From NCBI RefSeq assembly GCF_014651515.1, contig NZ_BMXA01000002.1, positions 186,001-250,000 of the forward strand: a stretch of DNA of 64,000 nucleotides. The letters are read 5' to 3'. Shown piece by piece: positions 44,026 through 51,587 of the stretch. The first letter of the stretch is position 1. Every line of letters starts with the position of its first letter. The translations under genes and the position numbers were made by a program. Below the pieces are notes generated by a model. The model searched no databases. It was not told the origin of the DNA and worked only from the letters and a program-made list of their open reading frames with translations. The DNA comes from Arenicella chitinivorans. GTDB taxonomy: Bacteria; Pseudomonadota; Gammaproteobacteria; Arenicellales; Arenicellaceae.

Positions 44026-45315
44026 TTACACCGCACCGGCTGCAGACGCCACAGACCGTGCGGTCTGGGCCTCGGTCTGATATCGGTGTTCGGGTAGATA
44101 GCTCAGCAGAACCCCCTGACCTAATGGCGATGCCTGCATTGTCTCAGTAGGTAGACCTGGAAACTGGTCAGACAGCATCGCTTGCGCCGCATCGGCTGAC
44201 TGCGTGCGCACATAAATCGTCATCTGATCGACCATGTTTTGCCGTATGAACGATTGCAGCAAGGTCAGCCCGCCTTCGACCAGCATGCTGGTGACCCCTT
44301 GTTGATAGAGTGCGTTTAAAGGCGATTCGAGTTCGCGGTTGGAGGCTTTGATACGAATGCAATTGGTACGAGGACTCTCGGCTACGCCGACCACAAAACT
44401 GCGGCGCGCATCAGGTACGACTCGACAAGGCGTACGCCCAGCAAATATCACGCGGTCTGGCTGGCGTTGTGGCCGGCGACCGAGCCGACTGGCGCGCGCC
44501 GTTAACTGAGGTTGGTCTAAGGTCCAAGTCCGGGCACCGACAACGACGGCCGCGTAACGTTCGCGTAATTCATGCACGCGTTTCCAGTCCGATTCGCACG
44601 ATAAATCGCATGCCTGCCCATCTGCTTGGTGCATGCGTCCGCGCGCATCCATGGCAAAATTTAGGTGCACATAAGGGCGTTCGTTACTAGGATGCTGGGT
44701 TTGGTCTGCATGATACAGATCGGCGTCGGTCAATAGATGTCCCATTTGCTCGCGTTTGGTTTCCAAGTATCCGACCGAGTGCGCATTGCTCACCGTAGGC
44801 ACTGGAATCCGCGATTCGACCGAAAATCCAGCTGTGCGCAATGCCGTCAGTTTGTCAGGATTATTGGTAATCAGCTTTATTTTTTGCACACCGAGTTCCT
44901 GCAAAATAGCAATCGCGTCTTCGTAGCTACGATCATCTACGGGCAACCCTAGCAGGCTGTTCGCCTCGATGGTATTTGAGCCAGATTCTTGCAACGCATA
45001 GGCTTTGATCTTGTTGCTCAGGCCAATCCCTCGCCCTTCCTGTGGCAGATAAATAACAATGCCTGTGTGTTGCGCAATATGGGCTAGCGCGAAATCGAGT
45101 TGTTGCTTGCAGTCGCATTTAAGCGAGCCCATAACTTCTGCGGTAAAGCAAGCAGAGTGCAAGCGAACTGGCACTGCGCTGTCTTGATCTAGTAGCGGAC
45201 TGATCATGGCCACAACTTCCTGTGCCAGATGGTTTTTGTAGATCCGAAACCGGAAGGTGCCGAACTCGGTTGGAAGGTGTGTTTCGGCCTGAAAATTTAA
45301 TACTGTCGATGTCAT
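44026..45315 (-). CDS. GTP cyclohydrolase II fused to a RibD-type reductase domain
   Basis: A 429-residue fusion. Residues 1-200 are GTP cyclohydrolase II: zinc cysteines Cys56, Cys67 and Cys69 (HSACFTAEVMGSLKCDC), catalytic Tyr106 (NKIKAYALQ), QEGRGIGL and LITNNPDK, all aligning with E. coli RibA. Residues about 213-410 are a RibD C-terminal reductase domain (RPYVHLNFAMDARGR; VVVGARTWTLDQPQLT; MLVEGGLTLLQSF). The zinc deaminase domain of RibD is absent, so the reductase may act on the non-deaminated pyrimidine, as in fungal and archaeal riboflavin synthesis. The operon context (WD40, sulfotransferase, ATP-grasp) points to a specialised product more than to housekeeping riboflavin. Confidence 0.9.
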   Translation of the reverse strand: MTSTVLNFQAETHLPTEFGTFRFRIYKNHLAQEVVAMISPLLDQDSAVPVRLHSACFTAEVMGSLKCDCKQQLDFALAHIAQHTGIVIYLPQEGRGIGLSNKIKAYALQESGSNTIEANSLLGLPVDDRSYEDAIAILQELGVQKIKLITNNPDKLTALRTAGFSVESRIPVPTVSNAHSVGYLETKREQMGHLLTDADLYHADQTQHPSNERPYVHLNFAMDARGRMHQADGQACDLSCESDWKRVHELRERYAAVVVGARTWTLDQPQLTARASRLGRRPQRQPDRVIFAGRTPCRVVPDARRSFVVGVAESPRTNCIRIKASNRELESPLNALYQQGVTSMLVEGGLTLLQSFIRQNMVDQMTIYVRTQSADAAQAMLSDQFPGLPTETMQASPLGQGVLLSYLPEHRYQTEAQTARSVASAAGAV

Positions 45316-45351
45316 GTAATATCCCTATAGTTCGTGTTGTTGTACTGGGAA

Positions 45352-45549
45352 CTAAAAACCACTCGACGTTGCCAATAAGGTCACTCTGGCACAGCGTGTG
45401 ATTGTTTGGTGTGGTACTTCTGCGAGCAAATGTAAATGTGCTATTCGACGGGGCAGTTCTGCGTAGATACCAGAGCACTGCTCCTCTTGTGTGTGGAATC
45501 CTTCTGTGTCCTGCGGCCACAGCTCGATACTCCTTTCGATGTACAGCAT
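45352..45549 (-). CDS. Small ORF leading the operon (65 residues)
   Basis: An ATG at 45549 is preceded by a G-rich Shine-Dalgarno-like run (GGGGGGAT) about 6-14 bp upstream, and the product (MLYIERSIELWPQDTEGFHT at its start) ends 36 bp before the fusion gene. The frame stays open upstream to 45708, but that part has no ribosome-binding site and a poor composition. The composition is protein-like, with Cys at two positions and a hydrophobic C-terminal third (RVTLLATSSGF end). No family recognised. It could be a small subunit or regulatory peptide; a precursor-peptide role is conceivable but unsupported. Confidence 0.5.
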   Translation of the reverse strand: MLYIERSIELWPQDTEGFHTQEEQCSGIYAELPRRIAHLHLLAEVPHQTITRCARVTLLATSSGF

Positions 45550-45951
45550 GATCCTATCCCCCCGAATAGAAGTCGAAAGACTGTTGTGGCATGGCACCAA
45601 ACCGTTACCATGCGTTGCTCCATCATCCGGACGCAACGTGTACTCGGTTGAAGTATTGCGTTCCTGACTGTCAAAACCAGCATAGTCCTTCCGCCAGATA
45701 CTGCTCAAGTAGACTTTAGTCCAAAAAGTAATGATCGTTGTCTTGGACGGTTGATCTCAGCCACTGTTCCGGCACTCCTAAGGTGATGCTCGCTGTCTTT
45801 TAGCCAAGGTTGAGGTCAAGATCGTGTCATAATTGACGCGAGTGGGCGGTGTTATTGGTTGTACAAAAACGATCTGCTGGAGGCGGTGGATATGGCAACT
45901 GGAATGGATCGCTCGCGACCCTCACGTTGACTGAATTGACACATCGATACT
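45550..45951. other. Divergent intergenic region between the operon and the MscS-like gene
   Basis: This stretch of about 400 bp should contain promoters for the minus-strand operon and for the channel gene. I see a short hairpin (GCATGG/CCATGC near 45593-45618) but no convincing -35/-10 pair. I found no match to the FMN riboswitch, which often precedes riboflavin genes. Confidence 0.5.
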
Positions 45952-47706
45952 ATGAATTTTTACACTATTGCCAGGTTCTTATTCGTCTTCACGGTCATGG
46001 TGGCCATGAGCGCGAATGGCTACACACAAACCATCGAAGCGGAAACCGCTGAGGGCAACGACGATGTGGTGACCGACGAATTGGAGATTCAGGTCGAGCG
46101 CTCTGCCGAGGAAATCGCGGCAGAGCAGGAGCATCAGTATTTGCTAAGTACTGGCGAGAGGCTAGCAGAACTGGAGCAACTCATTCGAGACGAAACCAAG
46201 TCTCTGGGGCAGTTGCTGACTACGGCAAAGCGCAACGACTGGACGCCGGAATTGGAAGCGGCGGTGGCTGAACAGCGGCGTCGCATCGCGGACTTAAAAA
46301 ACAGTTTCGAACAGTTGGCCATTGGTGGTGTGAACCTGAGTCTCTTCAGCCTTGTCGAGGAGCCGAAGGACTGGCAGGAGGAGTTGACCTTGGTGCTCAA
46401 GCCGTTGCTTGAAAACCTGCGTGGTCTAACCGAGAAACCAAGGAAGATTGAGAACGTGAGGCGCGCGATTGAAGAGCAACGAATCACAATCAGCACGGCC
46501 GAAGATGCGCTGCGGAGCTTGGATAAGTTTGATGGTGAAAAACACTCCAAGCGTGTGGCCAGTGAGTTATCGCTGGTGCGTGATAAATGGGAGAAACTGA
46601 AAGCCGAAGCCACGCGCAGTAAGGAACTGGCTGAACTCGAGTTGCAAAATTTGGTGCGCGAGCAATCCAGTTGGTACCAAGCCTTTGCCGAGGGGTTCAA
46701 GAGCTTCGCAAGACAGCGCGGATTGACACTATTGATTGCGTTCGGTTTTGTGGTGCTCATCGTTTTGGTGTTCCGTGTGCTGGGAAACATTTTCAGTTCT
46801 CGGAGTAGAAACGACCCAAAACGCGCGCGACGAACCACCTATCGTATCTTGGCATATACGCAGCGACTGCTCATGTTTGTGCTGATTTTTGCGTCGGTTA
46901 TGGTTGTGTTTTTCGTGCGTGGTGATGTGTTGTTATTGGCATTGATGTCGGTGTTGCTGTTTGCACTCGCCATTGGCCTGAAAAATATGCTGCCTCAATT
47001 TTTAGAGGAAAGCCGGATACTGCTAAACATCGGACGCGTCAGGGAGCAGGAGCGCGTATTGATCAAGGGCGTGCCATGGCGCGTGGCCACCATTAATTTT
47101 TATTCCAAGCTCACCAACCCGGAAATTCGCGGTACCTTGCGTCTCCCGTTGTCAGACCTCAAGTCTCTGACATCGCAGCCGTTAGGAGATCATCGTTGGT
47201 TCCCAAGCTCCATCGGCGACTGGGTGCTTGATGACGCCAATCGCTTGTATGAGGTCACGCATCAAGGGCCCGTGACGGTGGAGTTGCAAAGCGCGCAGCT
47301 AACCAGCAAGCTGATCCCCACTGAAGTGTATTTTGCTGCTGGCTTTGTGAATGTCTCAAAGTCCAAACGTATCCGCCTAGTCAGTGTTTTTGGTATTGAT
47401 TATGCGCACCAATCAATTGCATTGGATGTGGTTCCAGATAAGTTTCAAGCCGGTGTTCTGGCGCATCTCGAACAAGCAAATATCGGCACCAACCAGATTG
47501 AGGTTAAGGTCGAATTCCAAGCAGCTGGTGCGTCTTCACTCGACTATCGAATTATTGTGTTTGTTGGTGTGGCGGCGGCGAAACATTATTACCGTATTGG
47601 GCGTTACATTCAGCAGGCGTGCCTGAGAGTCTGTAATGAGGAAGGCTGGGGCATTCCTTTCCCGCAACTCACGGTGCATCAAGGCACTGACATCAGCGTG
47701 GAATAG
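45952..47706 (+). CDS. MscS-like mechanosensitive channel family protein with periplasmic coiled coil
   Basis: A 584-residue protein. A signal peptide (MNFYTIARFLFVFTVMVAMS...) is followed by a long alpha-helical, probably periplasmic region (residues about 30-245) rich in Glu, Lys, Arg and Leu. Two or three transmembrane helices follow (about 257-277, 303-325 and 328-350), then a cytoplasmic MscS-like domain where the pore helix is followed by FLEESRILLNIGRVREQERVLIKGVPWRV. Architecture resembles MscK/YnaI-type channels. No clear SD precedes the ATG. It is divergent from the biosynthetic operon. Confidence 0.8.
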   Translation: MNFYTIARFLFVFTVMVAMSANGYTQTIEAETAEGNDDVVTDELEIQVERSAEEIAAEQEHQYLLSTGERLAELEQLIRDETKSLGQLLTTAKRNDWTPELEAAVAEQRRRIADLKNSFEQLAIGGVNLSLFSLVEEPKDWQEELTLVLKPLLENLRGLTEKPRKIENVRRAIEEQRITISTAEDALRSLDKFDGEKHSKRVASELSLVRDKWEKLKAEATRSKELAELELQNLVREQSSWYQAFAEGFKSFARQRGLTLLIAFGFVVLIVLVFRVLGNIFSSRSRNDPKRARRTTYRILAYTQRLLMFVLIFASVMVVFFVRGDVLLLALMSVLLFALAIGLKNMLPQFLEESRILLNIGRVREQERVLIKGVPWRVATINFYSKLTNPEIRGTLRLPLSDLKSLTSQPLGDHRWFPSSIGDWVLDDANRLYEVTHQGPVTVELQSAQLTSKLIPTEVYFAAGFVNVSKSKRIRLVSVFGIDYAHQSIALDVVPDKFQAGVLAHLEQANIGTNQIEVKVEFQAAGASSLDYRIIVFVGVAAAKHYYRIGRYIQQACLRVCNEEGWGIPFPQLTVHQGTDISVE

Positions 47707-47815
47707 TGTTGCGACTGGGGCTTGCTGTTGTTGTAAACTATTGGCGATCGAGGTCACTGAGCACACGAATCAATTAGTAACTAAGGTAGTAACCAAGGAA
47801 AATGGAGAGAATGTT

Positions 47816-48349
47816 GTGAAACGTATTTTGTTTGTTGGTCTAATGGTTGTGGCCACGACGGTAGTGGCGCCGACGCTGAGTGCTGAAGTATATAAATGGG
47901 TTGATGATAATGGAAAAACGCATTATGGGCCGCGACCTGCGACGGCGGGTAATGGCACTGAAAAAACTCGGATCAAAAGCCAAGTGAATCAGAAGCCCGC
48001 TGAGACGAAAAAAATCGATGGTGAGGTGGCGGAGTTTGCTGACGTTATGGCTCGGGAAATATTGCGCGATAACGGTGACGCCGAGAGTGTGGATTGTGGT
48101 CGCTCAGTGCGCAATGCTCATGACTCGATCGACACCATGTTGTCGGTTGGCGAACGTAACTATAAAACGGGTTACTTGGCGGAAGCGCAGTACCGCGAGG
48201 CCAGCACCAAGCTGCGTCAAATAAAAACCCAAATCAGTGTGTCTGAGTGCCAAAGTGCGACAGGCAACACAGCTGGTTTTTACCAGTGCATGACTAACAA
48301 CTATAACCACGTTGTCACATGCGGTAAGAAATACGATTACGGCGATTGA
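47816..48349 (+). CDS. DUF4124 domain periplasmic protein
   Basis: A 177-residue protein from GTG 47816, chosen for the GGAGAG seven bases upstream and because a signal peptide follows (KRILFVGLMVVATTVVAPTL, cleavage after SAE). The DUF4124 signature EVYKWVDDNGKTHYGPRP is right after the cleavage site. The rest has four cysteines (VDCGRSV; VSECQSA; YQCMTNN; VTCGKKY) that may form disulfides. DUF4124 proteins are common in the gammaproteobacterial envelope with unknown roles. Confidence 0.82.
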   Translation: MKRILFVGLMVVATTVVAPTLSAEVYKWVDDNGKTHYGPRPATAGNGTEKTRIKSQVNQKPAETKKIDGEVAEFADVMAREILRDNGDAESVDCGRSVRNAHDSIDTMLSVGERNYKTGYLAEAQYREASTKLRQIKTQISVSECQSATGNTAGFYQCMTNNYNHVVTCGKKYDYGD

Positions 48350-48484
48350 GTGCTGTGGGTTTGGAACCCGGCCGCGCCGTTGGAGTGTAAATGAATACCA
48401 CGTAATTTTTGCGTGGTTGAGTCAGGTAAACTGGCATGCTGACCCTGTTCGTTCACGCAGACTATTATCACCGGTAACTGGATT

Positions 48485-48688
48485 ATGAAAATTGTATTGT
48501 TAGTGATCTTTGCGTTCTTGTTTGCAGCATGCTCCCATAAAGGAACCTATGATGCCGTGCAGGCAGGTAAGCAGATGGAGTGTGCGCATTTGCCGGAGTC
48601 TGATTACGACGGTTGTATGCGCGAAGCCAGTCGTAGTTACGAGGATTACGACCGCGAACGCAAAGCGATACTCGATGACGAGGACTAA
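48485..48688 (+). CDS. Small lipoprotein
   Basis: A 67-residue protein with a type II signal peptide and lipobox FAAC (Cys at residue 17), followed by a charged domain with a C-x(9)-C pair (MECAHLPESDYDGCM) and an acidic end. It resembles small entericidin-like or unknown lipoproteins only in size. The coding call rests on the good lipobox and the clean start after CTGGATT; no strong SD is present. Confidence 0.68.
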   Translation: MKIVLLVIFAFLFAACSHKGTYDAVQAGKQMECAHLPESDYDGCMREASRSYEDYDRERKAILDDED

Positions 48689-48855
48689 CTTTGCCCACTG
48701 TCTAAAAGGCATTGCGTTAAGAAGTTAGGAAAAGAGTTGGTGTCTGTCAACAATTTAGTATTGCCCTGCATAGCTGACGAAGCAAGGTGGTCATGCCACG
48801 GAGTGTGATAGATGTCTCTCTATGATCTGGGAGCAGCGGCACTGCTTAATCTGGA

Positions 48856-49782
48856 TTACTTGGTTTCGCCGTACACCGAAGACAGGAAGTCTGCCATTGC
48901 TTTACCGACCAATTCAGGGGCTTCCAATTGAGGTGCCTGGCCAACATGCTCGATAAGGATAAACGCCGCATCGGGTAGCGCCGCTTGCACCGCATCACGA
49001 ATTTCTGCGGTTTGCTGTGGTTGGTGATTGCCCCATAACAGCAGCGTGGGCGCTGACACGGAAGTTAAATCAAGCGAGAAAGGTTCACTTTGATTGAGTT
49101 GTGTAATTTGTTGATTCAAAAATGGAATTCGTTGATTGAGTAGGTTGGCTTTGTGCTGCATTACCGGCTGCGGATATTGTGGCGGATTTCTGTACCGTGA
49201 CTGGTACATGCTCGCAAAGTATGCAGCGTCGACTTGTAATGGGTATAGCTCGTATGGCGTTGCTTTTGTGAGTTGCAGCCCGTTACTGTTGAGCAGGATC
49301 AGGCCCTCGATTTTGTGCGGCGCTTGTTGGGCAAAATAACTCGCCAAGTGGCCACCTAAGCCGTGTCCGCCAATCACGAAGCGGTTGGCTGTGATGGCAC
49401 CTAAAAACTGTGCTAGTTGGCGTTGTTGCCCTAGCAGTGAATAGTTGTTACCCGCTTTGAACTCGTTGGCACCATGGGCTGGTAAGTCTGGCAAGATAAC
49501 GCGATAGTCCAAGGTCAATGGACGTACGGCAGTGACAAAGGCATTTTTGTCGTCACCCAGATCATGTAACAGGATCAGTGTGTGTTTATTATTGGGGCCG
49601 CCTTCATAATAATGCATTGTCGTATCATTCACCTGCACCGATCTCGGCTCCAACCCGGCGGCTCGCGCGGTAACAAAGTGCAAACCCTCCAGCATTACGC
49701 CGGGGTAGATAAAATACAAGGAGGCAGTGGCCACGCCCAGCAGCATCGCCAGGGTGGCCAGAAACTTCAGAATAGACTTCAA
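48856..49782 (-). CDS. Alpha/beta-hydrolase-fold protein lacking the usual nucleophile serine
   Basis: A 308-residue protein with an N-terminal signal or membrane anchor (LKFLATLAMLLGVATASLYF) and an alpha/beta-hydrolase core (HTLILLHDLGDDKNAF; YRVILPDLPAHG; GLILLNSNG; PTLLLWGNHQP). At the nucleophile elbow, where family members have G-H-S-x-G, this protein reads GGHGLGGH, with glycine replacing the serine (codon GGC). A candidate acid (Trp-Gly-Asn in place of Trp-Gly-Asp) is also changed, while a C-terminal His is at EHVGQAPQLE only as His-Val. It is probably not a serine hydrolase. It follows the peptidase gene on the same strand. Confidence 0.78.
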   Translation of the reverse strand: MKSILKFLATLAMLLGVATASLYFIYPGVMLEGLHFVTARAAGLEPRSVQVNDTTMHYYEGGPNNKHTLILLHDLGDDKNAFVTAVRPLTLDYRVILPDLPAHGANEFKAGNNYSLLGQQRQLAQFLGAITANRFVIGGHGLGGHLASYFAQQAPHKIEGLILLNSNGLQLTKATPYELYPLQVDAAYFASMYQSRYRNPPQYPQPVMQHKANLLNQRIPFLNQQITQLNQSEPFSLDLTSVSAPTLLLWGNHQPQQTAEIRDAVQAALPDAAFILIEHVGQAPQLEAPELVGKAMADFLSSVYGETK

Positions 49783-49798
49783 ACCAATTCTCAGTTGA

Positions 49799-51565
49799 TT
49801 AGTTTGTTGCTAAGCTGGCTTCGCGAATGGCTTTAAATTCGTTGCCTTCGGTCCATTGTGGTTGCGCATCACTATCGCTGATTTGAACGCCAATCACAAA
49901 ATGAGCGTACAAGTCCTGCAGGATGCCGCCATTGTCCCATTCCGGATGAATCTCATCCGCCGCTTTGTGGTAGCGCTCGGCTAAATAGCGATCGGACTCT
50001 TGTTGGCCATACTCCGTTGGTTTACCGCGAATCTGCAGGCCCGCTTCTGCGTACAACATCGGTACACCTTTCTTGGCCAGATTAAAATGGTCTGAGCGAT
50101 AAAAATAACCCTTCTCTGGCGTGGGCTCGGGGACGACCGTACGGTTCTGTGTGGCGGACACACGACGTAAGTAGTCATCCATTTCTGAATTGCCATAGCC
50201 AACCACCACGATGTCGTCCGTCGCACCGATCGTCGACATGCCGTCCACATTGATGCCCGCCACGGTTTTATGCATTGGGAATGCTGGGTTTTCAGCGTAA
50301 TGCTTGGAGCCTAGTAGCCCCGACTCTTCCGCCGTGACAGCAACAAAAATAATCGAACGTTCTGGCGCCTGCGGCAGTGCTTTGAAGGCTTGTGCCAACT
50401 CCAGTAACGCTGCGGTACCGGTAGCATTGTCTTGTGCGCCGTTGAAGATTGCATCCGCGCCTTCCGGTACCGATTTCTTGCCAAGATGGTCCCAATGCGC
50501 GGTGTAGATAAAGGCTTCGTCAGCGTTGCTGCGACCTTGAATAACGGCGCCGACGTTGTATGATTTTGATTGACGACTCGTTAACTCGAGTGTCGATGAC
50601 GCGGTGGATTTTAACTCGACCGGTTGGAAACCTGGTTGCGTCGCCGCGCTTACCATCGCCTTGTAATCCAAGCCATTGCTGGTAAATAACCTTTTTGCTG
50701 CTGGTTCGGTGATCCAGGCTTCGACTGCGAGATTGTTTTGATTGCCATCTTCGGTTAACAGATAGTATTGTGCGCCCGACCAACTGCCACTGACGACTTC
50801 CCAAGGGTAACCTGCGGCGCCATCTTCATGAATGATAATCGCACCGGCGGCGCCTTGGCGCGCGGCTTCCTCGTATTTATACGTCCAGCGTCCGTAGTAG
50901 GTCATGGCGCGGCCTTTAAAGAGTTCACCTTCAGGTGTTCGATAACCCGGATCATTGACCAGGATTACGGCCGTTTTTCCGGTCATGTCGAGCCCCGCAT
51001 AGTCGTTCCAGCCATATTCCGGCGCCACAATGCCGTAGCCCACAAAAACCAGTGAGGATGAATCTAACGCTTGTTTGTTACCAGTACGCGAGCTGAACAC
51101 GACCGAGTCTTGTTGATAAGCCAAGGTTTGCTCTGAGCCATCTGCGTGAGTCAGAGTGAGTGTAGGCGCGTTGGTGACGGTCAGTTCCATTAAATCCACT
51201 GCTTGCCGATAGCTGGGTTTGCCATTCAATTGAAAAGCGGGTTCGAGTCCCAACTCAGCGAATTGATTTTCCAGATAGGAGACGGTTTTTTCGCCGCCTG
51301 GCGTCGAGGGCGCTCGCCCTTCAAACTCGTCCGAGGCCAAGACACGTACATGCTGCATAAAGCCAGCGTCGTCGATTTGTGTCGCTGCTGCGTCAATTGC
51401 ATCGGCCGTGTTCAAATTTTCAGCAGGGCTTATTGCCTCGGTGCTGGTGTCGGCTGCCGGGGTCGGTATTTCGGCCTGTTCAGCCGGTTTGCATGCCGTC
51501 AGTGTATAGGCTGCTATCAGTGAGACGAGCAGCGCCTTTGTTGAAGAGGGAGTGTTGAATGTCAT
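49799..51565 (-). CDS. M28-family zinc aminopeptidase lipoprotein
   Basis: A 588-residue protein from ATG 51565; the open frame to 51745 runs into the neighbouring gene and is not the start. A lipobox (LTAC, at about residue 25) marks it as an envelope lipoprotein. A PA domain (VEGRAPSTPGG...TGKTAVILVNDPG) precedes the M28 core with metal ligands in YTAHWDHLG, GAQDNATGTAALL, TAEESGLLGSKHYAEN, INVDGMS and SDHFNLAKKGVPM. It would remove N-terminal residues from peptides, probably outside the cytoplasm. It overlaps no gene; the WS/DGAT gene lies 22 bp upstream. Confidence 0.9.
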   Translation of the reverse strand: MTFNTPSSTKALLVSLIAAYTLTACKPAEQAEIPTPAADTSTEAISPAENLNTADAIDAAATQIDDAGFMQHVRVLASDEFEGRAPSTPGGEKTVSYLENQFAELGLEPAFQLNGKPSYRQAVDLMELTVTNAPTLTLTHADGSEQTLAYQQDSVVFSSRTGNKQALDSSSLVFVGYGIVAPEYGWNDYAGLDMTGKTAVILVNDPGYRTPEGELFKGRAMTYYGRWTYKYEEAARQGAAGAIIIHEDGAAGYPWEVVSGSWSGAQYYLLTEDGNQNNLAVEAWITEPAAKRLFTSNGLDYKAMVSAATQPGFQPVELKSTASSTLELTSRQSKSYNVGAVIQGRSNADEAFIYTAHWDHLGKKSVPEGADAIFNGAQDNATGTAALLELAQAFKALPQAPERSIIFVAVTAEESGLLGSKHYAENPAFPMHKTVAGINVDGMSTIGATDDIVVVGYGNSEMDDYLRRVSATQNRTVVPEPTPEKGYFYRSDHFNLAKKGVPMLYAEAGLQIRGKPTEYGQQESDRYLAERYHKAADEIHPEWDNGGILQDLYAHFVIGVQISDSDAQPQWTEGNEFKAIREASLATN

Positions 51566-51587
51566 AAAAGAGATATCCTCGTGGAAC

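Noticed and set aside
40760-45315. A true toxoflavin biosynthesis cluster
   Set aside because: No deaminase domain and no clear toxA-type methyltransferase are seen, and many glycosyl/sulfo/ATP-grasp genes are extra. The resemblance is limited to GCHII, RibD-like reductase and WD40.
45352-45549. RiPP precursor peptide
   Set aside because: No leader/core pattern, and no radical SAM, YcaO or lanthipeptide enzyme nearby.
45316-45951. FMN riboswitch ahead of the GCHII fusion
   Set aside because: No recognisable FMN-aptamer consensus in the leader.
46134-46838. A 234-codon minus-strand ORF inside the MscS-like gene
   Set aside because: Ser/Arg-rich translation, antisense to a helical charged region; typical shadow.
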